Shown one piece after another: positions 1 to 7,942 of a DNA stretch of 64,000 nucleotides. The notes under the pieces were generated by a model. That model searched no databases, was not told the DNA's origin, and worked only from the letters and a program-made list of their open reading frames with translations. This stretch comes from Dehalococcoidia bacterium. Lineage in GTDB: Bacteria > Chloroflexota > Dehalococcoidia > DSTF01 > JACRBR01. Position 1 is the first letter of the stretch. Each line of letters opens with the position of its first letter. The stretch lies in the NCBI GenBank assembly GCA_040902535.1, contig JBBDXD010000006.1, forward strand, positions 127,026 through 191,025, written 5' to 3'. The translations under genes were made by a program, and so were the position numbers.

Positions 1-860
1 CCTGGCTCATCGCAAACCGCGAGTCGCTGGCATCGAAAGACCTGTCGAGCGTGCTGAAGCCGCTGCTCGGCGCGGCGGCGGCGGTGAACGCGCCGGCCGC
101 AGCGCTGCGCGTCCCGGAGATCGGCCTGCGCGCGCGCGCACACGAGACGAAGCGCGAACGCCTGCGGCTCGCGCTGCCGGATGGCCACGCCAAATCGCAC
201 ACCATCGCCGCACTGCGCGAGGCGGGCATCAGCGTCCCCGGCTACGAAGAAGAAAGCATCGTGCGCCGCCTCTTCGTCGAAGGTCACGATGTCGACGTGA
301 AAGTGATCCGGCCGCATGATATGCCCCGCCACGTCGCCATCGGACAGTTCGATCTGGCGATTACGGGCCGTGACTGGCTCTTCGATCACCTGGTGCAGTT
401 TCCGTCGAGTCCCGTCGAAGAAGTTGTCGATTTGCGGCGGTCGCGCTACGGTCTCGCCGCGATCGTGAAGGACGTGCGCGCGGACAGCATCGGCGGCGCC
501 GTAGCCGAGTGGCGTCAGAGCGCGCCCGGCCGCGCCATCCGCGTGGCGAGCGAGTATCCGAACATCGCGGACCACTTCGCCCGCGAGCGCCACCTCGGGC
601 GCTACAGCGTCATCCCGATCAATGGCGCATCGGAGGGCTTTGTCCCGGACGACGCCGACATCCTGATCGAGGGCATCGACACGGGATCGAGCGTGAAGGC
701 AAACAATCTCACGGTGCTGGAGCGCTTCTTCGAGTCGACGAACTGCGTCATCGCCAACAAGCGGCCGCCCGAGGGCGCCCTGCGGCCTGTCTTCGATCGG
801 CTCGTGGAACGACTGCGCGCGGGCGCCGCCGAGCCCGTCGCCGCTGGCGGGGGAGCGTGA
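1..860 (+). CDS. hisG: ATP phosphoribosyltransferase HisG, 5'-truncated by window, apparent tandem HisG fusion
   Basis: This enzyme joins ATP and PRPP in the first step of histidine synthesis. The frame is open from the first full codon at position 3. A complete short-form HisG domain runs from about nt 162 to 830: it opens with LRLALPDGHAKS, then RPHDMPRHVAIGQFDLAITG, then SEYPNIADHF, and has the PRPP-loop equivalent IDTGSSVKANNL and the closing CVIANKRPPEG. The residues before it (WLIANRESLASKD, from nt 3) match the end of a HisG domain, the same place as the later CVIANK. The chain therefore probably holds two HisG units joined by an Ala/Arg-rich linker. If the upstream copy is discounted, GTG at 51 could serve as a start. 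The gene is followed 3 bp later by the next gene of the his operon. The tandem reading is inference, because only the tail of the first unit is visible. Confidence 0.85.
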   Translation, partial: WLIANRESLASKDLSSVLKPLLGAAAAVNAPAAALRVPEIGLRARAHETKRERLRLALPDGHAKSHTIAALREAGISVPGYEEESIVRRLFVEGHDVDVKVIRPHDMPRHVAIGQFDLAITGRDWLFDHLVQFPSSPVEEVVDLRRSRYGLAAIVKDVRADSIGGAVAEWRQSAPGRAIRVASEYPNIADHFARERHLGRYSVIPINGASEGFVPDDADILIEGIDTGSSVKANNLTVLERFFESTNCVIANKRPPEGALRPVFDRLVERLRAGAAEPVAAGGGA

Positions 861-863
861 GCC

Positions 864-1616
864 ATGCCGGGCCTCCGACTGCACCTGACGATCGCTCGCG
901 ACCTGGCGAACGAGCTCGGCTCCGGGCTCGTCGACGAGGCTCGCGGCGCCTACTACCTCGGCGCGACGACGCCGGACATCCGCGCGCTGACGCGCTGGGA
1001 CCGTGAACGCACGCACTTCTTCAGCCTCGACGACTTCGAAGAACAGAGCGGCGTCCATCGCCTCTTCGAACAGGAGCCGAAACTCCGCGACGCTGGGTCG
1101 CTCGATGCGCCGACGGCTGCATTCGTGGCCGGCTACATCTCGCACCTCGTCCTGGACGAGGACTACATCTGCCAGATCTACCGCCCGCTGTTCGGCGAAC
1201 GCTCGTCACTCAGCGGCGACGCCATGGCCGATGTCATGGACAAGGCGCTGCAATGGGACATCGAGCGCGAAGACTGTGCCGACCACGCGAAGGTCGAAGA
1301 GATCCGCACCGCCATGGTTGAAGCCGCCGTCGAAGTGAACATCGACTTCATCGCGCGCGAGTCGCTGACGCAATGGCGTGACATCTCCGTCGATCTCATC
1401 GGCACGCAGCCAAGCGTCGAGCGGCTGGTGCGCTTTCTTGGCCGGCGCATGCCCGACGTCCGCCTCGACGACGAACAGGCCGAGGCGCGTTTCGCCGAGG
1501 AGATCCCGCTGTTGCTGCGGCGGACCTGGGAGCATGTCGGCGCTGAGCGGATTCACGAGTACCTGCACGGCGCCCGCGCCCGCGCGCGCAGCGCCATGAG
1601 GGAGTTTCTCTCGTGA
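864..1616 (+). CDS. Zinc-dependent phospholipase C-like protein
   Basis: The 250-residue protein resembles the zinc-dependent phospholipase C family (PF00882 type). This is an all-helical fold that binds metals through scattered His and Asp residues. Candidate ligands are H7 (in RLHLTIARDLA), D38 (TTPDIR), H51, H65 and the H94-x3-D98 pair (ISHLVLDED). There is no clear signal peptide, so it is probably cytoplasmic. Many such proteins have no known substrate. The ATG lies 3 bp after hisG, and its TGA overlaps the GTG of hisD, so it is translated within the his operon. Why a hydrolase-like protein sits there is unknown. A role in place of the missing histidinol-phosphate phosphatase is conceivable but is pure speculation. 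Confidence 0.7.
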   Translation: MPGLRLHLTIARDLANELGSGLVDEARGAYYLGATTPDIRALTRWDRERTHFFSLDDFEEQSGVHRLFEQEPKLRDAGSLDAPTAAFVAGYISHLVLDEDYICQIYRPLFGERSSLSGDAMADVMDKALQWDIEREDCADHAKVEEIRTAMVEAAVEVNIDFIARESLTQWRDISVDLIGTQPSVERLVRFLGRRMPDVRLDDEQAEARFAEEIPLLLRRTWEHVGAERIHEYLHGARARARSAMREFLS

Positions 1617-2986
1617 AGATCGTGCGCGGCGCTGAAGAAGGACGTCGCACGCTGCTGAAGCGCCAGCCACTCGGCGAGACTGCGCTGCCTGCCGCGATCC
1701 GCGAGAAAAACGCCGCGATCTTCGGCGCCGACCTCTCGGTCGAACAGCAGGTGCGTCGCATCATCGAAGACGTGCGCCGCGAAGGCGATGCGGCGATCTC
1801 GCGCTATACGAAGGCCTTCACCGGCGCTGACGTCACGTCGTTCGAAGTGCCGCGCGCCGCCATCGAAGCGGCGTACGCCGGCGTAGCCGACGATCTCGCC
1901 GAAGCGCTGCGCGAAGCGGCGCGGCGCATCGAGGCGTATCACCGCCGCCAGCGCGAACACTCGTCCCGCTCGTTCAGCGACGACGGCATCGGCATGCAGG
2001 TGCGCGCCATCGAACGTGTCGGGATGTACGTGCCGACGAGCCCCGGTGCGGTGTACCCCTCATCGGTGCTGATGACGGCGATCCCCGCGAAGGTCGCCGG
2101 CGTCGGCGAGCTGATCATGATGAGCCCCGCAGGCCACGACGGACGCGTCGACCCGCTGAAACTCGTCGCCGCAGATATCGCCGGCGTCGACCGCGTATTC
2201 GCCGCCGGCGGCGCCGAGGCGATCGCCGCGCTCGCGCACGGGACGCAGACCATCCCGCGCGTCGACAAGATCGTCGGCCCGGGCAGCATCTTCGTCACCG
2301 TCGCCAAGCGCGAGGTCTTCGGCAGCGTCGGCATCGACGCGCTCTACGGCCCGAGCGAGACGATCGTCATCGCCGACGAGACCGCCGACCCGATGCTCGC
2401 CGCCGCCGACCTGCTCGCCCAGGCCGAACATGACGAACTCGCGACGCCCATCCTGCTCACAACGTCGGAGTCCGTCGCCGATGCCGTCGCTCGCGAGGTC
2501 GAGCGCCAGCTCAAGCTGCTGGACCGCGAGCAGATCGCCCGCGCATCGTTCGATGCCCGGGGCGGCGCCGTGATCGTCGAAAGTGTCGCCGAGGCCGTCG
2601 ATCTGGCGAGCGAGTACGCGCCGGAGCACCTCTGCCTGCTCGTCGCCGATGCGAACGCCGTGGTAGCGACCGTGCGCAACGCAGGCGGCATCTTCGTCGG
2701 CGATGAATCGCCGGAGTCGCTCGGCGATTACACCGCCGGCCCGAGCCACGTCATGCCGACCGCGGGCGCCGCGCGATACGCCTCGCCGCTGGGCGTACAC
2801 GACTTTCTGAAGGTGACGAGCGTCGTGGCGGTGAACATGGAGCAGTTACGGGAGGCCGGCCAGGCCGCCGCGAAGATCGCTCGGGCCGAAGGCTTCACCG
2901 CGCACGCACGCTCGATCGAACTGCGCCTTGATGGCGGCGAACGTCCTGCCGCGGCACGGGGCGACGGCACGCAGGCCGCGACGTGA
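1613..2986 (+). CDS. hisD: Histidinol dehydrogenase
   Basis: This enzyme oxidises L-histidinol to L-histidine in two NAD-dependent steps, the last of the pathway. The 457-residue protein is slightly longer than usual because of a Gly/Ala-rich tail. Family motifs are clear: GPGSIFVTVAKREVFG (about 222-237), AQAEHDELATPILLT with zinc ligands Q270 and H273, APEHL with catalytic E338/H339, GDYTAGPSHVMPT with zinc ligand D372, and H431 in EGFTAHARS. The GTG start overlaps the stop of the upstream phospholipase-like gene by 4 bp, and the end overlaps hisC as GTGA. This is a confident call. Confidence 0.97.
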   Translation: MKIVRGAEEGRRTLLKRQPLGETALPAAIREKNAAIFGADLSVEQQVRRIIEDVRREGDAAISRYTKAFTGADVTSFEVPRAAIEAAYAGVADDLAEALREAARRIEAYHRRQREHSSRSFSDDGIGMQVRAIERVGMYVPTSPGAVYPSSVLMTAIPAKVAGVGELIMMSPAGHDGRVDPLKLVAADIAGVDRVFAAGGAEAIAALAHGTQTIPRVDKIVGPGSIFVTVAKREVFGSVGIDALYGPSETIVIADETADPMLAAADLLAQAEHDELATPILLTTSESVADAVAREVERQLKLLDREQIARASFDARGGAVIVESVAEAVDLASEYAPEHLCLLVADANAVVATVRNAGGIFVGDESPESLGDYTAGPSHVMPTAGAARYASPLGVHDFLKVTSVVAVNMEQLREAGQAAAKIARAEGFTAHARSIELRLDGGERPAAARGDGTQAAT

Positions 2987-4092
2987 AGGACTTCGATGTG
3001 CGCTCGCTGATCCGTCCAGACATCCTCGACATGCCCGGGTACGTGCCGATCACGCCCACCGACGTGCTCGCCGAGCGTCTCGGCATCCCGCCCGAGCGCG
3101 TGATCAAGCTCGATGGCAACGAGAACCCGTTCGGCCCGTCACCGAGAGCGCTGGCGGCGATTCGCAGGGAAGGCGCGTACCACATTTATCCCGACCCCGA
3201 CCAGCACAACGTCCGCGCCGCCCTCGCGGATTACGTCGAAATGGAGCCGGAATGCATCGTCTGCGGGCAGGGCAGCGACGACCTGATCGACCTCATCATG
3301 CGCGCCGTGCTCGCGCCCGGCGACGCCGTCCTCAACTGCCCGCCGACGTTCGGCATGTACCCGTTCAGCGCCGAGATCGCCGGCGCGCGCGTCCTCGAAG
3401 CGCCCCGCAACGAAGACTTCTCGCTGGATCTCGACGCGATCGTCACGATGGCGCCGCAGGCGAAGGCGATCTTCCTTGCGTCACCGAACAACCCGACCGG
3501 CAACCTGATCTCCGAAGCAGAGATCGCGTCGATGCTCAAGCTCAACCTGCTCGTCGTCATCGACGAAGCCTATATCGAGTTTGCAGGGCGGCAGCATTCG
3601 TCCGTGCCGCTTGTGCGCGAGCACGCGAACCTCGTCGTGCTGCGGACGTTCAGCAAGTGGGCCGGCCTCGCCGGCCTGCGCGCCGGTTACGGCATCATGA
3701 CGCCGGAACTCGCCGCCGTGCTGATGACCATAAAGCAGCCGTACAACCTCAACGTCGCCGCCGGCGTCGCGATGATCGCCGCGCTCGAGGACCGCGCACT
3801 GTTAGACGAGCAGGCGTGCAAGATCACCGGCGTGCGGAACAGGCTCTTCGACCTGCTGGCGAACTTCGACTGGGTGCACCCGCACCTCTCCGACGCGAAC
3901 TTCGTGCTTTGCCGCCTCGAAGGCGTCGATGCCGTCGAGGTGAAGGAGCGGCTCGCCCGGCGCGGCATCTTCGTGCGACACTTTGACACGGCGATGCTGC
4001 GCAACCATCTGCGCATCAGCGCCGGGCTGGAAGAGCACACCGCGCTCGTCATCGACGCGCTGCGCGAGATCGGGGGAGAGCTTGGGCAATAA
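2983..4092 (+). CDS. hisC: Histidinol-phosphate aminotransferase
   Basis: This PLP enzyme of fold type I transfers the amino group from glutamate to imidazole acetol phosphate. The 369-residue protein has the usual HisC length. It shows DGNENPFGPSP near residue 45, the SPNNPTGN cofactor motif (168-175), DEAYIEF with D194 and Y197, and the PLP lysine K225 in RTFSKWAGLAGLRAGYG. The GTG start at 2983 overlaps the hisD stop as GTGA, which implies translational coupling. The 3' end overlaps the P-loop kinase gene by 11 bp. Confidence 0.97.
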   Translation: MKDFDVRSLIRPDILDMPGYVPITPTDVLAERLGIPPERVIKLDGNENPFGPSPRALAAIRREGAYHIYPDPDQHNVRAALADYVEMEPECIVCGQGSDDLIDLIMRAVLAPGDAVLNCPPTFGMYPFSAEIAGARVLEAPRNEDFSLDLDAIVTMAPQAKAIFLASPNNPTGNLISEAEIASMLKLNLLVVIDEAYIEFAGRQHSSVPLVREHANLVVLRTFSKWAGLAGLRAGYGIMTPELAAVLMTIKQPYNLNVAAGVAMIAALEDRALLDEQACKITGVRNRLFDLLANFDWVHPHLSDANFVLCRLEGVDAVEVKERLARRGIFVRHFDTAMLRNHLRISAGLEEHTALVIDALREIGGELGQ

Positions 4093-4681
4093 CGCACTCG
4101 ACTCACGGCGCGCAATCTTCGCGATCTCCGGCACGCAGGGCGCTGGCAAGACGACCGTGTCGTCGATCCTGGCGCGTCGATTCGAGCGCGGCGTACACGT
4201 CAGCGCCGACACGCTGCAGAAGATGATCCTTTCAGGCGGCGAATGGCCCGTCGCGAGCCAGACAAACGCCAATACGGACCTCGAAGGCGAAGCGGCGACC
4301 CAGTTGGGCCTCCGCCTGCACAACATGTGCCTGCTCGCGCGTTCGTTCTATGACGCGGGCTTCACCGTCGTCCTCGACGACATCATCGTCGGCAGCCGCA
4401 TGCAGCACCTGCTCGATGAATTTGCCGGCATCGACTTCATGTTCGTCATGCTCACGCCGTCGCTCGAAACCGTGCGCGACCGCGAGCGTCGGCGCGGCAC
4501 GCAGCTCTGGCGCGAGTGGGAGTGGCTGACAACGTCTATCGCCGAAACGACCCCGCGCATCGGCCTTTGGCTCGACTCTACGACGCAATCAGCCGAACAG
4601 ACGGTCGACGAGATCATGCGTCGCGCATGGGAAGAAGCGATGGTGCATCCGACTGCCGTCGTCGCGAAGGGCCGAGCATGA
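4082..4681 (+). CDS. P-loop kinase-like protein inside his operon
   Basis: The protein has about 199 residues and a Walker A motif GTQGAGKTT at residues 17-25, then a small-molecule-kinase layout with a VVLDD segment (Walker B-like) and arginine-rich lid residues (RDRERRRG). It resembles AAA/zeta-toxin/chloramphenicol phosphotransferase-like P-loop kinases, but the substrate cannot be told. I chose the TTG start at 4082 because a strong GGGGGAGAG site lies just upstream. It overlaps hisC by 11 bp, and its stop overlaps the hisB ATG, so it is co-translated with his genes. It could be a metabolite kinase or a nucleotide-dependent regulator. Confidence 0.75.
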   Translation: MGNNALDSRRAIFAISGTQGAGKTTVSSILARRFERGVHVSADTLQKMILSGGEWPVASQTNANTDLEGEAATQLGLRLHNMCLLARSFYDAGFTVVLDDIIVGSRMQHLLDEFAGIDFMFVMLTPSLETVRDRERRRGTQLWREWEWLTTSIAETTPRIGLWLDSTTQSAEQTVDEIMRRAWEEAMVHPTAVVAKGRA

Positions 4682-5274
4682 CCGCCCGAACCGCAACCGT
4701 CACGCGCGAAACCAAAGAGACAAAGGTCGAAGTCACGCTCGACCTCGACGGCAGCGGCAATGCCTCCGCCGATACGGGCATCGGCATGCTCAACCACCTC
4801 GTCGAGCAGATCGGCAAGCACGGGCTGTTCGACCTGAGCGTGAAGGCGACCGGTGACCTCCACGTCGACGAGCACCACACGGTCGAAGACGTGGGCATTG
4901 CGATCGGGCAGGCGCTGGACCGCGCGCTCGGCGACCGCAGGGGCATCGTCCGCATGGCCGACGCGCTGGTGCCGCTCGACGAGGCACTGGCGTCCGTTGC
5001 GGTCGACGTCAGCGGACGGCCTTTCTGCGTTGTTGACGTAACGTGGACGCTCGACCGCATCGGCGAGCTGCCGGCGTCGCTCGTCGAGCACCTGCTCGCG
5101 TCGATCGCCGCCGAAGCGAAGCTGACGCTGCACGCACGCGTGCTCGCCGGCGAGAACGACCACCATCGCGCCGAGGCGATGTGCAAGGCGCTCGGGCGCG
5201 CGCTGTCGGCGGCGACGCGCATCGAGCCGCGCCTCAAGGGCCAGGCGCCGAGCACCAAGGGCAGCATCGGCTAG
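4678..5274 (+). CDS. hisB: Imidazoleglycerol-phosphate dehydratase
   Basis: This enzyme dehydrates IGP to imidazole acetol phosphate. The 198-residue protein is the stand-alone dehydratase, with no histidinol-phosphate phosphatase domain. The manganese-binding motifs of the two half-domains are present: DEHHTVED in the first half and NDHHRAEAMCKALGRAL in the second. The family segment TGIGMLNHL near residue 35 is also visible. The ATG at 4678 overlaps the TGA of the kinase gene. The histidine operon ends here: the next gene has its own promoter, and no other his gene follows. Confidence 0.96.
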   Translation: MTARTATVTRETKETKVEVTLDLDGSGNASADTGIGMLNHLVEQIGKHGLFDLSVKATGDLHVDEHHTVEDVGIAIGQALDRALGDRRGIVRMADALVPLDEALASVAVDVSGRPFCVVDVTWTLDRIGELPASLVEHLLASIAAEAKLTLHARVLAGENDHHRAEAMCKALGRALSAATRIEPRLKGQAPSTKGSIG

Positions 5275-5336
5275 GATGGCCGCGCCTCGCGCGTCAACCG
5301 GCCGATAATCTCTGTGGAATCCGCAGCGAAGAGCGA

Positions 5337-5366
5337 TTGACACTCGCCGGTGCGCGAATCTACTAT
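5337..5366 (+). promoter_or_regulatory. Strong sigma-70-like promoter
   Basis: TTGACA at 5337-5342 is followed by an 18-bp spacer and TACTAT at 5361-5366. The predicted transcript starts near 5373, about 38 bp before the ATG of the ferritin-like gene at 5411. It is the best -35/-10 pair I found in the window. Confidence 0.65.
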
Positions 5367-5380
5367 TTAGCACGCGCTAA
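5367..5380. promoter_or_regulatory. Inverted repeat over predicted transcription start, candidate operator
   Basis: TTAGC-ACGC-GCTAA (5-bp arms, 4-bp spacer) lies directly after the -10 box and over the predicted start site. A repressor bound here would block initiation. No regulator gene is next to it, so the idea is inference. Confidence 0.35.
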
Positions 5381-5410
5381 GCTTCGCGACCTCGCCGAAA
5401 GGAACGTCAG

Positions 5411-6499
5411 ATGGCCGTCGACCAGGACACCAAACACATGCTTCAGGCGGACCCCGAACCGAGTGATCTCGACCTGAGCTGGATGCAGAGCACCGGCGAG
5501 CGCGGCTTCTGGGCGAAACCCGGCCGCCGCGGTCTCACCCTCGAAGAGATCAACAAGGGCGCCTACGGCGACGCCCCGAAGTTCAGCGAGAACATGACGA
5601 TGGCGCCCCGCGGCGCGGCGTCACGCGCCGGCGTCCCTCGCATCGGCTACCACGTGCGCGAAAAATCCGACATCTGGTCCGAGAACGCGGCCATGCTCTA
5701 CGAAGAGGCCGTGCAGCGCCAGTGGAGCAGCGCAACCGACATCCCGTGGGACGAACTACAGCCCCTGCCCGACGACGTCGAGCGCGCGTACAGCCAGTTC
5801 TGCACGTTCCTGACAGAAGTCGAGTTCATCGCCGGCGACACGCCGAGCCAGTGGCTGCCGCAGATCAGCAATGACCACTACGAAGTCAAGATGTTCCTCG
5901 CGTCGCAGATCATGGACGAAGCGCGCCACCTCGACGTCTTCCGCAAGCGCGCGCTCGCGAACGGCGGCGGCCTCATGAGCAGCAGTGGCAACGCCGGCCT
6001 GCGCGTGATCATCGAGGCGAAGGACTTCACCGAGATGTCGACGATCATGCACGTGCAGGGCGAAGGCCTCGTGCAGTCGATCTTCCGCATGGGTGAGTAC
6101 ATCGCGACGAACGAAGCGGAGAAGCGCATCTTCCGCCTTTCGGCGCAGGACGAGTCGCGACACGTCGCGTTCGGCGTCATGCACCTCAAGTACATCCTCG
6201 AGACGGAGCCGGAACGCCGCGAAGAGATCCACAGTTACCTGGAAAAGGCGGAGCCGATCATCGGCGCCGGCTCAGGCACGGCGCCCGTCGCCGGCGGCTC
6301 GCCGATCTTCGGCACGTCGCTCGCGATGCTCTTCGGTCACACGCTCGGCAGCAACGACGAGGGCGGCAAGATGGCGCTCGCCGCGTTCCGCCGCCAGCTC
6401 AACGAGTACATGCACCGGCTGGAGGTCGCGGGCATGGGCGAACGCCGCTACCGCCTGCCGGCCCAGATCCAGGCCATCCTGGACCCGCCGAAGAACTGA
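5411..6499 (+). CDS. Ferritin-like di-iron carboxylate protein
   Basis: The 362-residue protein has the repeated glutamate/His pattern of a four-helix di-iron protein: YEEAVQRQW, TEVEFIAGD, DEARHLDVF, VQGEG and DESRHVAFG. This supports a ferritin-like oxygenase or oxidase of the R2/AurF kind rather than iron storage. The substrate is unknown. There is no signal peptide, and a GAAAGGAAC ribosome site precedes the ATG. The gene is monocistronic, with a strong promoter and candidate operator upstream and a hairpin terminator downstream, which fits a regulated stress or oxidation function. Confidence 0.75.
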   Translation: MAVDQDTKHMLQADPEPSDLDLSWMQSTGERGFWAKPGRRGLTLEEINKGAYGDAPKFSENMTMAPRGAASRAGVPRIGYHVREKSDIWSENAAMLYEEAVQRQWSSATDIPWDELQPLPDDVERAYSQFCTFLTEVEFIAGDTPSQWLPQISNDHYEVKMFLASQIMDEARHLDVFRKRALANGGGLMSSSGNAGLRVIIEAKDFTEMSTIMHVQGEGLVQSIFRMGEYIATNEAEKRIFRLSAQDESRHVAFGVMHLKYILETEPERREEIHSYLEKAEPIIGAGSGTAPVAGGSPIFGTSLAMLFGHTLGSNDEGGKMALAAFRRQLNEYMHRLEVAGMGERRYRLPAQIQAILDPPKN

Positions 6500-6527
6500 G
6501 TCGTCAGTCGTAAGTTCTCAGTTGTAG

Positions 6528-6564
6528 GTCAGGGCTCGCCGTTCGGGCCCTGACTTTCGTTTTC
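6528..6564 (+). terminator. Rho-independent terminator after the di-iron gene
   Basis: An 8-bp stem (GTCAGGGC / GCCCTGAC) with an 11-nt loop is followed by a T-rich run (TTTCGTTTTC). Confidence 0.7.
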
Positions 6565-6616
6565 ACCACAGAGGCACAGAGCCGACGATGTTGACCGCGG
6601 GCTTTCAGCCCGCGCG

Positions 6617-7117
6617 TCATGCGGCACTGTGAGAATGCTCCGCAGCCAGGCGAAGCTTGAGAAACTCGGCGGGCATGAGGTGCAACGGTGTCGTGGCAAG
6701 ACGACGCAATCGTTGCTTACCAACCTTCGCGCTTAGGATGGCGAGCGATTGCACAAATGGATCGGCGCTTGCCAGCGATTCACCGACGGCGGAATGCAAG
6801 TATTGCCAACACGCAGTCGTCAGATCCATCACGTTCTCGGTTTCGCGAGCCGATAGAGCTGAGCCGTCGTAAGGGTTGACCAGGAACCGCACTTCCTTTG
6901 TCACGCGCCCATTCTGATCGAGGACGGTCACCACCAGCTTGCGGTTGTGCCGCTCAAGCCGAACCAGCTCTCTTCGGTCTACGATGATCGAGCTGCGGAG
7001 GCATTCCATGCGTCCCATCGTGCGCGGGTCGTCGGTTGTGACGTTCAGCCGAACCCGACCTCGCACGGAGTCCGCGAAGCTCGCTTCGGTGAGTTGTCGT
7101 ACTTTGCTCCATCTCAT
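6617..7117 (-). CDS. SF0329-like hypothetical protein
   Basis: From the ATG at 7117 the 166-residue product starts MRWSKVRQLTEASFADSVRGR. The W-S-K-V-[RK] start followed by a '-F-A-S-RGR-' phrase is the signature of the uncharacterised SF0329 family. Frame upstream of this ATG reads into low-complexity sequence, so I take 7117 as the start. There is no membrane segment. The C-terminal part is basic and leucine-rich. It lies downstream of purS on the same strand with a 32-bp gap and may share its transcript. Function is unknown. Confidence 0.55.
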   Translation of the reverse strand: MRWSKVRQLTEASFADSVRGRVRLNVTTDDPRTMGRMECLRSSIIVDRRELVRLERHNRKLVVTVLDQNGRVTKEVRFLVNPYDGSALSARETENVMDLTTACWQYLHSAVGESLASADPFVQSLAILSAKVGKQRLRRLATTPLHLMPAEFLKLRLAAEHSHSAA

Positions 7118-7149
7118 GCGGCCAAGGGTACACGGATTGGCGACGACGG

Positions 7150-7431
7150 TTAACCTCCGAACTCCGACCTCCGACCTCCGACTTCGGCCTCTTCCAACTC
7201 GAACCGAAAGTCTTCGATCACCGGATTCGCCAGCAGCTTGCGGCACATCTCCGTCACCTGCGCTTCCGCCTGCGCGCGGTCAGCAGCATCGACGCGGATC
7301 TCCATGTACTTGCCGGCGCGCACCGACTCCACGCTCGCGAAACCCAGCGAGTGCAAGCCACTGCGGATTGTGAGCCCCTGCGGGTCGTTGACCGTCGGCT
7401 TGAGCGTGACGTAGACGCGCGCGAGATACAT
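7150..7431 (-). CDS. purS: Phosphoribosylformylglycinamidine synthase subunit PurS
   Basis: PurS bridges PurL and PurQ in the three-part FGAM synthase. The 93-residue protein opens with LARVYVTLKPTVNDPQG, has the G-x-HSLGF segment and ends with the NPVIEDFRFELEE strand, as in the family. The last dozen residues come from a run of repeated GTCGGAGG-like units and are probably extra. No purQ or purL follows; an SF0329-like gene does. It lies downstream of purC in direction but is separated from it by a small gene on the other strand. Confidence 0.88.
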   Translation of the reverse strand: MYLARVYVTLKPTVNDPQGLTIRSGLHSLGFASVESVRAGKYMEIRVDAADRAQAEAQVTEMCRKLLANPVIEDFRFELEEAEVGGRRSEFGG

Positions 7432-7557
7432 CGACGGCAGGATATCGAGCGTATACCCGAAGGGCTACGCCGCGATCGACGCTTTACATAGCAGCGTAGG
7501 CGGCGGCCCGCCGTGATACGATCGCGACGCGAACAGCGAATACGAAGGGGGAGATTC

Positions 7558-7803
7558 ATGCTGAAACGAATGACGGACGCCCTGCGAAACGGCGAGGAAG
7601 GGCACGCCACAGCGGGCATCGGCACCGTCATTGGTGCCGCGGGCGCGATCATGCTCGCCATCGGCGCCGCCGGCGACACCGACTGGCTGACGATCACCGG
7701 CGGCATTGTGCTCGCCATCGGCGTCATCGCCGCGGGAGTGCTGCACCATCAGGTCGTCGACTACGACCTCTTCGGCCGCCTCGACAAACTCGAAGGCAAG
7801 TAA
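7558..7803 (+). CDS. Small two-helix membrane protein
   Basis: An 81-residue product starts at ATG 7558 behind an AAGGGGGAGA site. A charged N-terminus (about 1-25) is followed by two hydrophobic Gly/Ala/Ile-rich segments (about 28-44 and 49-67), with a short TDWLTI loop between them. The C-terminus is charged and soluble (DYDLFGRLDKLEGK). It interrupts the purC-purS pair on the opposite strand. I do not recognise the family. Confidence 0.6.
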   Translation: MLKRMTDALRNGEEGHATAGIGTVIGAAGAIMLAIGAAGDTDWLTITGGIVLAIGVIAAGVLHHQVVDYDLFGRLDKLEGK

Positions 7804-7915
7804 ATCGAACGAAGTCGGACGTCGGAAGTCAGAGGTCGACGAGCGCTCTTTGGGCGATCACGATCGTTGGCGCTCAGACTCAAGCGTCCGCTTTGTTGTT
7901 TGCTGTTTGTCGTTT

Positions 7916-7942
7916 GGTGTAGGCGCGCGCCGCGCCTACACC
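7916..7942. other. Perfect 12-bp hairpin overlapping the purC stop codon
   Basis: The arms GGTGTAGGCGCG and CGCGCCTACACC flank a 3-nt CGC loop. The purC TAG (7936-7938) lies inside one arm. There is no T-run in the purC direction, so this is not a textbook intrinsic terminator. It may still end transcription or protect the 3' end of the message. Confidence 0.5.
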
